A stretch of 36,593 bases of DNA from Thiomonas sp. FB-6 (GTDB taxonomy: Bacteria; Pseudomonadota; Gammaproteobacteria; Burkholderiales; Burkholderiaceae_C), in contig NZ_KB898504.1 of the NCBI RefSeq assembly GCF_000377645.1, positions 1 through 36,593 of the forward strand, read 5' to 3'. Positions 12,413 to 19,202 of the stretch are shown here, in pieces. The notes below the pieces were generated by a model that did not search any database, was not told the DNA's origin, and was given only the letters and a program-made list of their open reading frames with translations. Position 1 is the stretch's first letter. Each line of letters begins with the position of its first letter. A program made the translations under genes and the position numbers.

Positions 12413-14755
12413 TTACTCGAAGGGGTAGGACAGGTTCAGGGTCACGCTGCGCCCGGCGTTGTTGTAGAACAAGGGAACGCCGCTGCTGGCGGTGTAGCCG
12501 GCCAGTGCGAACAGCTTCTGGTTGTCGAACAGGTTGCCGATCTGCAGTCCGATCTTCGCGCCCTTGGGCAGCATGTTGTCGCCCTGCGCGGTGTAGTTGA
12601 TCGCCAGGTTGGTGATGGCGATGGACGAGAAGGGATAGATCGGCGTGGCGCCGTTGAAGTCGCCGTAGCGCGAGCCCAGGAACTTGGTGATCAGCGCGCC
12701 GTACCACGGGCCCTGGTTGTAGATCAGGCCCAGGGCTTCCGTGTGCTTGGGAATGCCCGCGAGTTGTTGACCCTGGGTGGCGTCCGCGTTGTCGTCGATC
12801 GCCTCGTTGTACGAGGCGTTGGCGTATACGCTGTAGCCCGAGCCGACGTAGTACGTGCCTTCGGCCTCGATGCCCTGGTAGTGCGCCTTGCCGTACTTGT
12901 AGGTCAGGGTGTTGCCCTTGAGCTTGGCACCGATCACCGCATTGCTGTTGTTCACGCGATAGACGTCGCCCGACAGCACCAGGTCCTGCGAGCGCCAGGA
13001 GCTTCCCAGCTGGAAGTTCTGCGTGGTCTGCGGGGAAACCGCATCGGCGGTCTGCAGCGGGTCGGTGCTGTAGAACACGTTCAGGTTGGGGGCGAGGAAG
13101 CCTTCGGCGGCCTGCGCGTACACCACCCAGCCGGGCTGCACCGTGTAGTGGGCGTCGATCGACGGCAGCAGCTTGTTCCAGCTCTTGGCGATGCCGTAGG
13201 CCGGCTGGCCGCTGCCCTGGTTGATCTGCGCGTCCAAGGTGCGGCGGAAGTAGGCGTCGCGCAGCCCGGGGGTGAGCACCAGCCTGGGAGCCACCTTCCA
13301 TTGGTATTCCACGTAGGGCTGCAGCTGGGTCAGCGAGTCCTTCATCAGGCGGTCGCTGTTGTATTGCCCGGCGCCCGCATAGGTGCTGGTCTCGTAGCGT
13401 CCGTTGTCCTGGCGGTCGATCCACACCCCGGTCTTGAGGGTCCCGGTGGAGAAGTCCCTGGCCGTGCGCAGCAGGTCGCCCCAGGAGCGGTAGTTCATGT
13501 ACATCTGGTAGAGGTACACCGAGCCGTCGCTGTTGTTGGTGGCGGCGGCCGCGGCCGCCGCGGCGGGAACCGTGCCGTCGCTCACCCCACCCGGGCAGTC
13601 GAGGGTGCCGTAGTGGCAGGCCTGGTCGTTGGGGGCGAATCCGGCGTAGCCGTTGTGGTAGTAGGCGTAGGTGTAGACCTTGTTGTCCACCTTCCAGTCG
13701 CCCATATGGGTCTTCAGGTCGACGTATTCGAAGTCGGTCGTGATGTCGTCGTAGTTGTACGCGGCGTCGGCCTGGCTGAGCGGGTTGGTGTTGAAGCCGT
13801 AGTTGCTGCCGAAGGCCTGCATCTGGCCGGGCACGCCGGGGGCGGTGGCGGGGTCGCCGGTGTTGCCGCTGGGGATGGCCACGTAGGGCTCGGTGGTCGC
13901 GCCGAACGGCGGGTGCTGCAGCGTGTGGTTCTTCATGCCCACGACGGTCAGCAGCGAGTCGTCGCCCACCGGACGCTCGACCTTGAGGAACAGGTTCGAG
14001 CGGTGGAACGAGGTGTTGCTCAGGTAGCCGTTGCTGTCGAGCTTGCGGTAGTCGAAGAAGGCGCGCGTGTCGCCATAGTCCTTCATCAGGCCGGTGTCGA
14101 ATTCCGCGCCCAGCATGTGGGTGCCCCAGCTGCCGATGCTGCCGTAGATCGTCGCCTTCGGGATGTTCGACGGATCCTTCGAGCTCACGTGGATGGTTCC
14201 GCCGAAGGTCGCCGGGCCGATGTTGCTGGCGTCACCCGGACCGCGCTCGACGGTGATCGGCCCCAGATCCTGGGGCATGAAGTAGGTCGTCGAGTGGTGC
14301 GTGAAATCGTTGGAATCGCCCCAGGGGATCCCGTCGAAGGTCACGTCGTACTGGCCGTCCGTGAAGCCGCGGATCGAGGGGCCGCCGACGTGGTTGTTGC
14401 CCGATTCGGACAAGCCGGGACCGTTGGGGTCGATGCTCATCACGCTCGGGCTGATCCCGACGATGTCGGAATAGTTGGACGCCGGCGCGGCTGTTTCCTC
14501 GATCACATGCTGGCTGATGGTCGATTGCGGCTGCGTCGCCTTCAGGGAGTTGCGGCTCAGCGCCTGGTACGGGGCGCTTTGCTTCTTGGCCTGGCCCGAT
14601 TGCGCGGCGCCTTGCGCGCCGGCCTGCACGGTGCCCAGGTCGGTGGCGGTGGTGCCCTGGGCGTAGACGGCGGCTGACGAGGCGTACAGCGCCAGCAGCA
14701 CGGCTTGGGACAGGAGCTTGCGGCGAAGCGCAGGCGGCGTGGTGCGGTGAGTCAT
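12413..14755 (-). CDS. TonB-dependent outer-membrane receptor
   Basis: 780 residues with a signal peptide ending AAVYA-QG, a possible TonB box (LGTVQA) near the mature N-terminus, a plug domain (about residues 60-180; GGPSIRGFTDGQYDVTFDG and TVERGPGDASNIGPATFGGT) and a 22-strand-type beta barrel to the end. The C-terminus is SYPFE, so the usual final aromatic residue is one place from the end. No N-terminal secretin/STN signalling domain is present. Two cysteines (ACHYGTLDC) and an eight-alanine tract lie in a putative surface loop. ATG at 14755 with GGAG five bases upstream. As head gene of the operon it would bring a metal chelate or similar ligand into the periplasm. Confidence 0.92.
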   Translation of the reverse strand: MTHRTTPPALRRKLLSQAVLLALYASSAAVYAQGTTATDLGTVQAGAQGAAQSGQAKKQSAPYQALSRNSLKATQPQSTISQHVIEETAAPASNYSDIVGISPSVMSIDPNGPGLSESGNNHVGGPSIRGFTDGQYDVTFDGIPWGDSNDFTHHSTTYFMPQDLGPITVERGPGDASNIGPATFGGTIHVSSKDPSNIPKATIYGSIGSWGTHMLGAEFDTGLMKDYGDTRAFFDYRKLDSNGYLSNTSFHRSNLFLKVERPVGDDSLLTVVGMKNHTLQHPPFGATTEPYVAIPSGNTGDPATAPGVPGQMQAFGSNYGFNTNPLSQADAAYNYDDITTDFEYVDLKTHMGDWKVDNKVYTYAYYHNGYAGFAPNDQACHYGTLDCPGGVSDGTVPAAAAAAAATNNSDGSVYLYQMYMNYRSWGDLLRTARDFSTGTLKTGVWIDRQDNGRYETSTYAGAGQYNSDRLMKDSLTQLQPYVEYQWKVAPRLVLTPGLRDAYFRRTLDAQINQGSGQPAYGIAKSWNKLLPSIDAHYTVQPGWVVYAQAAEGFLAPNLNVFYSTDPLQTADAVSPQTTQNFQLGSSWRSQDLVLSGDVYRVNNSNAVIGAKLKGNTLTYKYGKAHYQGIEAEGTYYVGSGYSVYANASYNEAIDDNADATQGQQLAGIPKHTEALGLIYNQGPWYGALITKFLGSRYGDFNGATPIYPFSSIAITNLAINYTAQGDNMLPKGAKIGLQIGNLFDNQKLFALAGYTASSGVPLFYNNAGRSVTLNLSYPFE

Positions 14756-14913
14756 GGATGCTCCGGATGGCGATGGAATTCGGGGGCTCTCTTCGGCCGG
14801 TGTCGTCGGCCCGCGAAACCAGGGTTGCGAGCCTGGACTCCATTGCATCGGCAGCGCGTGATGTTCAGGTTGCGCGAACCTGTCCGAATCCTCACCAAGG
14901 CTGTCGGAGTTGT
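14756..14913 (-). promoter_or_regulatory. Leader of the uptake operon with candidate operator (14866-14882)
   Basis: 158 bases between the regulator stop and the receptor ATG. An inverted repeat CAGGTT-N5-AACCTG sits at 14866-14882, 111 bases upstream of the receptor ATG. It does not look like a Fur box. No clear -35/-10 pair was found. Confidence 0.4.
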
Positions 14914-15663
14914 TCAGGAATGTTTCCTGGCGGAGGCGGTTCCGGGCGCGCAGGCGGCGGTGCCGGACCAGCGGTAGCCGCTTCCATGCAGGGTCTGCAG
15001 GTGGCCGTCGAGGCCGTGGCGCTGCAGCAGGCGGCGCAGCCGGCCGACCGCGGTGTGCAGCGCCTGCGCGTCGGCGCGCGCCGGGATGTCCAGCGCCACG
15101 CGCAGGCTGGCGGCGCTGAGCACGCGCCCGGGCCGCTCGCACAGCGCCCACAGAAGCCGGAACAGTTGGGGTTGCAGGGTCTGGTGCTCGGTCCCGCAGC
15201 GCAGCTCGCGGGTGGGTGCGTCCAGCGTGCTGTCGGGGGCCACGCTCAGCCAGCCGGCGGGCACCGGGGCCACGCGTTCGCGCAGGCGCCCCAACTGGGC
15301 CTGCAGCAGCGCCGGGGCGAAGCGCAGCCCGACCACGGCATCCGCGCCGGCGCGCAGCGCCTGCAGGGCGAGCGGACCGCCGGGGTCCTCGAGCAGCGCC
15401 ACCAGCACCGCCTGCGAGGAGGCGGGATGGTGGCGCACGCGCATGATCCAGTCGGTGGCCGCACGTGCCTGTTCCGCGCAGCGCAGCATGGCGGCCCAGG
15501 AACTGCCGTCGGCGAGTTGCTTCAGCGCGGTGTCGGGCTCGGCCGCCTGCGAGTTGTCCAGCGGACTGGGCGCTGCGTGCCCGAAGCCGACGTACAGCAC
15601 CGAATGCTTGACGGCCGGCCCGCCGCGGGCGACGGGCGCGGGCGCAGGGCCCGAGGGGAGCAT
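14914..15663 (-). CDS. Winged-helix transcriptional regulator with degenerate receiver domain
   Basis: 249 residues. The C-terminal part (about 150-235) is an OmpR/PhoB-type winged helix: LQPQLFRLLWALCERPGRVL, then a helix pair and LQTLHGSGYRW. The N-terminal part resembles a receiver (ALQALRAGADAVVGLRFAP mirrors the end of a response-regulator domain) but lacks the switch lysine (GLRF in place of VKPF), and no phosphoacceptor aspartate can be placed. It therefore probably works without phosphorylation. The ATG at 15663 has GAGG seven bases upstream; a GTG at 15702 is an alternative. It lies directly upstream of the receptor operon on the same strand and is a good candidate for its regulator. 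Confidence 0.72.
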   Translation of the reverse strand: MLPSGPAPAPVARGGPAVKHSVLYVGFGHAAPSPLDNSQAAEPDTALKQLADGSSWAAMLRCAEQARAATDWIMRVRHHPASSQAVLVALLEDPGGPLALQALRAGADAVVGLRFAPALLQAQLGRLRERVAPVPAGWLSVAPDSTLDAPTRELRCGTEHQTLQPQLFRLLWALCERPGRVLSAASLRVALDIPARADAQALHTAVGRLRRLLQRHGLDGHLQTLHGSGYRWSGTAACAPGTASARKHS

Positions 15664-15708
15664 GTCGAAACCTCGCGTGCTGAAAAGCAGCGAGGCTCGC
15701 ACGCCACG

Positions 15709-15748
15709 GTGACAGCGGCGTGACAGCGGCGTGACGTCGTCACGCCGC
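15709..15748. promoter_or_regulatory. Three GTGAC repeats at 11-bp spacing overlapping an 11-bp inverted repeat
   Basis: GTGAC occurs at 15709, 15720 and 15731; the first two are within identical 11-base units GTGACAGCGGC. The third begins an inverted repeat GCGGCGTGACG-T-CGTCACGCCGC (15726-15748). Tandem 11-bp repeats are the normal target form of OmpR/PhoB-type proteins, and the adjacent gene encodes one. The inverted repeat could instead end secDF transcription, though no T tract is seen. Confidence 0.5.
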
Positions 15749-15762
15749 GGATCGGCAGGGGC

Positions 15763-16716
15763 TCAGACCACCGCGCCGGCGTTCGGGTCGTTGGGGTTCT
15801 TGGGGCGCCCCGGTCCGGACTTGAGCAGGTCCTCGCGCTTGACCCGCAGCCACATGGCGATCGCCGCGGCGACGAACACCGAGCTGTAGATGCTCATGGA
15901 TATGCCGATGATCAGCGCCAGCGCGAAATAGTGCAGCGCGGGCCCGCCGAACAGGAACATCGAGAACGCCATCGCCAGGGTGGCGCCGTGGGTGATGATG
16001 GTGCGGCTGATGGTGTTGGTGATCGCGCTGTCGATCACGTGCACGGTGGTGTACTTGCGGTACTTGCGGAAGTTCTCGCGCACCCGGTCGAAGATCACCA
16101 CCGACTCGTTCACCGAGTAGCCCAGCACCGCCAGCACCGCCGCCAGCACCGGCAGCGAGAATTCCCACTGGAAGAAGGCGAAGAAGCCCAGCACGATGAT
16201 CACGTCGTGCAGGTTGGCCACGATGGCCGCCACGGAGAATTTCCACTCGAAGCGCAGCGCCAGGTACAGCATGATGCCGGCGATCACGAAGGCCAGCGCC
16301 TTCAGGCCGTCGGTGGCCAGCTCGGAGCCGACCTGCGGGCCCACGAACTCGGTGCGCGCCAGCTGAGCCTGCGGGTCGGCCGCCTTCAGCGCTGCCATCA
16401 CGTGGTCGCTCTGCGCCGCGCTGCTCTCGCCGGCGCGCAGCGGAAGCCGGATCACCACGTCACGCGCGTTGCCGAAGGTCTGCACCTGCACGTCGCCGTA
16501 GCCCAGGCGTCTGGGCACCGCGCGCACCGAATCCAGGTCCGCCGCGTGGGGGTAGTGCACCTCCATCACGGTACCGCCGGTGAATTCGATCGACAGGTGC
16601 AGGCCGCGCGTGACCAGGAAGAACACGGCGGCGACGAACAACAGCGCCGAGATCACGTTCAGCACCGGTGCATAGCGCATGAACGGAATGTCGCGGCGGA
16701 TACGGAAGAACTCCAT
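15763..16716 (-). CDS. secF: Protein translocase subunit SecF
   Basis: 317 residues, six helices in RND-like arrangement. The first helix is followed by the periplasmic P1 domain beginning IEFTGGTVMEV, and the C-terminal membrane domain contains the conserved GYSVNESVVIFDRVREN stretch. With SecD it uses proton-motive force to assist late steps of Sec-dependent export. ATG at 16716 with AGGAG seven bases upstream; the ribosome-binding site is inside a small palindrome (CAGGAGATCCTG). It follows secD after 37 bases. Length is normal for the family. Confidence 0.97.
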   Translation of the reverse strand: MEFFRIRRDIPFMRYAPVLNVISALLFVAAVFFLVTRGLHLSIEFTGGTVMEVHYPHAADLDSVRAVPRRLGYGDVQVQTFGNARDVVIRLPLRAGESSAAQSDHVMAALKAADPQAQLARTEFVGPQVGSELATDGLKALAFVIAGIMLYLALRFEWKFSVAAIVANLHDVIIVLGFFAFFQWEFSLPVLAAVLAVLGYSVNESVVIFDRVRENFRKYRKYTTVHVIDSAITNTISRTIITHGATLAMAFSMFLFGGPALHYFALALIIGISMSIYSSVFVAAAIAMWLRVKREDLLKSGPGRPKNPNDPNAGAVV

Positions 16717-16753
16717 CAGGATCTCCTGGTCGAAGGCTGGGCGGGCGCGGGGC

Positions 16754-18643
16754 TCAGGACTTGCGCGCGGGCGCCTTGTCGGACTTGGCCGCTCCCGGCT
16801 TCCACACCTGGCCGATGGACACCGCCTGCAGGCGGCGGCGCCGGCCGTACCAGAGGTTGACCAGTCCGCGTGAGAAGAACACCGCCGAGAACATCGAGGT
16901 GAGGATGCCCAGCACGTGCACGATGGCGAAGCCGCGCACCGCGCCGGAGCCGAACACCAGCAGCGCCAGGCCGGCGATCAGCGTGGTCACGTTGGAGTCC
17001 AGAATGGTGGCCCAGGCGCGCGCGTAGCCGGTGGCGATCGCCGCCTGCGCGCCCGCGCCGTTGCGCAGCTCCTCGCGGATGCGCTCGTTGATCAGCACGT
17101 TGGAGTCGATGGCCATGCCCAGCGCCAGGGCCATGGCGGCGATACCGGGCAGGGTCAGCGTGGCCTGCAGCATCGACAGCAGCGCCACCAGCAGCATCAG
17201 GTTCACCGCCAGCGCGATCGACGAGACCGCGCCGAACAGCAGGTAGTACACGCACATGAAGCCCACGATGGCCAGGAAGCCCCAGGTCACCGAATGGAAG
17301 CCCTGGGCGATGTTCTGGCGCCCCAGGCTGGGGCCGATGGTGCGTTCCTCGATGATCTGCATCGGCGCGGCCAGCGCGCCCGCGCGCAGCAGCAGCGCGA
17401 TGTCATTGGCCTCCGGCACGGTCATGCTGCCGGAGATCTGCACGCGTCCGCCGTCGATCTCGCTGCGCACCACCGGGGCGGTCACCACCTGCGCCTGGTG
17501 GCGGTCGATCAGCACCATGGCGATGCGCTTGCCCACGTTGGCGCGGGTCAGGTCGGCAAAGATGCGCGAGCCGCGCGAGTCCAGGGTCAGGAACACCGCC
17601 GGCTGGTTGGTCTGCGGGTCGAAGCCGGGCTGGGCATCGGTCAGTTCCTGGCCGGTGAGCAGCACGTCGGACTTGACCATCAGAGGGTTGCCGGAGCGGT
17701 CGTAGAGCTTCTGGTCGCCCTCGGGGGTCGAGCCCTTGCCGGCCAGCGCGCCGAGCGCGGCCGGGCTGTCGTCCACCATGCGCACTTCCAGCGAGGCGGT
17801 GCGCCCGAGGATGTCCTTCGCACGGGCCGTGTCCTGGATGCCGGGAAGCTCGACCACCACGCGGTCCTTGCCCTGCTGCTGGATCACCGGCTCGGCCACG
17901 CCGAGTTCGTTGATCCGGTTGTGCAGCGTGGTGATGTTCTGCTTGATCGCGTAGTCCTCGGTCTGCTGGATGGCCGCCGGGCTCAGGCGCAGCGCGATGG
18001 TTCCGGCAGCCGCATCGGCGTCGATCAGCGCGTTGCCCGCGTTGGCGCGCACCACCGGCAGCGCGGCCTGGAACATTTCCGGGTCGTGGAACTGCATCTG
18101 CACCGCGTCACCCACGCGCTTGAGTTCGCTGTAGCGCACGTCCTTGTCGCGCAGCGAGGACTTGAGCTCGCCGGCGATCGAGTCCAGCTTCTTCTGCAGC
18201 GCCGCCTGCATGTCCACCTGCAGCAGGAAGTGCACGCCGCCGCGCAGGTCCAGGCCCAGATACATGGGGTGGGCGTGCAGCGCGGTCAGCCAGGCCGGCG
18301 AGCGGCTCAGCAGGTTGACGGCGACGATGTACGACGGCGACTGCGGGTTGGTGTTCAGCGCGTGCGCCAGCACTTCGCGCGCGCGCAACTGCACGTCGGT
18401 ACCGGAGAAACTGTAGTTCAGCGTGGCGCCGCTGATGGTTGCCTGGTCGGGGTGAATGCCGGCCTGGGCCAGCGCGGCGTCACCGCGCTGCAGCAGCGCC
18501 TGGTCGGGCTGGTCGTGTCCGGCGTGGGCCGAGGTGATCTGCACGGCCGGGGCCTCGCCGAACAGGTTCGGCAGCGCATACACGAAGCCAACCACCAGGA
18601 CGGCGGCCATCACGAGGTACTTCCACAGCGGGTAACGGTTCAT
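16754..18643 (-). CDS. secD: Protein translocase subunit SecD
   Basis: 629 residues, normal length. N-terminal helix (about residues 8-26), then the long periplasmic P1 domain with GLDLRGGVHFLLQVDM, and a C-terminal block of five helices with AMALALGMAIDSNVLINERIR, the conserved proton-path region. Together with SecF and YajC it forms the accessory complex of SecYEG. ATG at 18643 with only a weak ribosome-binding site. The 75-base gap to yajC holds a perfect 10-bp hairpin. Confidence 0.97.
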   Translation of the reverse strand: MNRYPLWKYLVMAAVLVVGFVYALPNLFGEAPAVQITSAHAGHDQPDQALLQRGDAALAQAGIHPDQATISGATLNYSFSGTDVQLRAREVLAHALNTNPQSPSYIVAVNLLSRSPAWLTALHAHPMYLGLDLRGGVHFLLQVDMQAALQKKLDSIAGELKSSLRDKDVRYSELKRVGDAVQMQFHDPEMFQAALPVVRANAGNALIDADAAAGTIALRLSPAAIQQTEDYAIKQNITTLHNRINELGVAEPVIQQQGKDRVVVELPGIQDTARAKDILGRTASLEVRMVDDSPAALGALAGKGSTPEGDQKLYDRSGNPLMVKSDVLLTGQELTDAQPGFDPQTNQPAVFLTLDSRGSRIFADLTRANVGKRIAMVLIDRHQAQVVTAPVVRSEIDGGRVQISGSMTVPEANDIALLLRAGALAAPMQIIEERTIGPSLGRQNIAQGFHSVTWGFLAIVGFMCVYYLLFGAVSSIALAVNLMLLVALLSMLQATLTLPGIAAMALALGMAIDSNVLINERIREELRNGAGAQAAIATGYARAWATILDSNVTTLIAGLALLVFGSGAVRGFAIVHVLGILTSMFSAVFFSRGLVNLWYGRRRRLQAVSIGQVWKPGAAKSDKAPARKS

Positions 18644-18655
18644 GGCGGGGGACCG

Positions 18656-18678
18656 GCGCCGCGGCAGGGCCGCGGCGC
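18656..18678 (-). other. Perfect 10-bp hairpin between yajC and secD
   Basis: Arms GCGCCGCGGC and GCCGCGGCGC with a 3-base loop, placed 12 bases upstream of the secD start codon. No T tract. It may occlude or space the secD translation start; position near the start codon is notable. Confidence 0.6.
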
Positions 18679-18718
18679 GCGCTGGTCGGGTGTGGCGCGG
18701 CGTCGGGCCGCGCGCGGA

Positions 18719-19060
18719 TCAGGATTCGAACTTCAGCGTGCCCTTGGGCAGCACGGTGCTGATCGCCGAGCGTTGCACCTGCACCTCGACCTTGCTGGCC
18801 ACTTCCAGGCTCAGGTAGTTGTCGCCCATGCGGGTGACGCGTCCCACCAGTCCGCCGCTGGTGACGACCTCGTCGCCCTTGGCCAGTGCGGCGATCATCG
18901 CGCGGGCTTCCTTCTGGCGCTTCATCTGCGGGCGGATCATGACCAGCCACAGGATGACGAACATCACCACCAGCGGCAGCACGTTCAACAGGGTGGATTC
19001 GGCTCCGCCCTGCGGGGCGGCGGCGGCGGCGTGAGCCGTGGAAATCAGTTGGATCGACAT
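18719..19060 (-). CDS. yajC: Sec translocon accessory protein YajC
   Basis: 113 residues: a short N-terminus, one membrane helix (LLNVLPLVVMFVILWLVMI, about residues 25-43) followed by the diagnostic RPQMKRQKE, and a small cytoplasmic domain with LAKGDEVVTSGGLVGRV. Partner of SecD/SecF. The ATG at 19060 agrees with family length; the longer open frame upstream runs into a palindrome and is not coding-like. Upstream in many proteobacteria are tgt and queA; here a lipoprotein gene is found instead. Confidence 0.95.
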   Translation of the reverse strand: MSIQLISTAHAAAAAPQGGAESTLLNVLPLVVMFVILWLVMIRPQMKRQKEARAMIAALAKGDEVVTSGGLVGRVTRMGDNYLSLEVASKVEVQVQRSAISTVLPKGTLKFES

Positions 19061-19086
19061 GGCGTACTCGGGGGTTCGTCGTGACG

Positions 19087-19132
19087 GCGCGATCCGCGCG
19101 GCGCGCTGCTGCATGCGCCGCGCGGATCGCGC
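19087..19132 (-). other. 18-bp perfect hairpin in the yajC leader
   Basis: Two 18-base arms (19087-19104 and 19115-19132) are exact reverse complements, with a 10-base loop. It ends 26 bases before the yajC ATG and begins 70 bases after the lipoprotein stop. There is no T tract on the minus strand, so it is not a textbook terminator. Confidence 0.8.
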
Positions 19133-19202
19133 GAAAACCCGATTGTCGCAAATTCGGGGACCGGGGCCTTCGCATGCCCCGGCCGCGGGCGGCGCGCGGA
19201 GG

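Noticed and set aside
11816-14677. 953-codon plus-strand frame opposite exbB and the receptor
   Set aside because: Val/Gly/His-rich low-complexity translation; the minus strand holds clear receptor and ExbB motifs.
12413-14755. FecA-type receptor with signalling to an ECF sigma factor
   Set aside because: No N-terminal STN domain, and no sigma or anti-sigma genes nearby.
16916-19084. 722-codon plus-strand frame opposite secD and yajC
   Set aside because: Shadow of well-conserved secD and yajC on the other strand.
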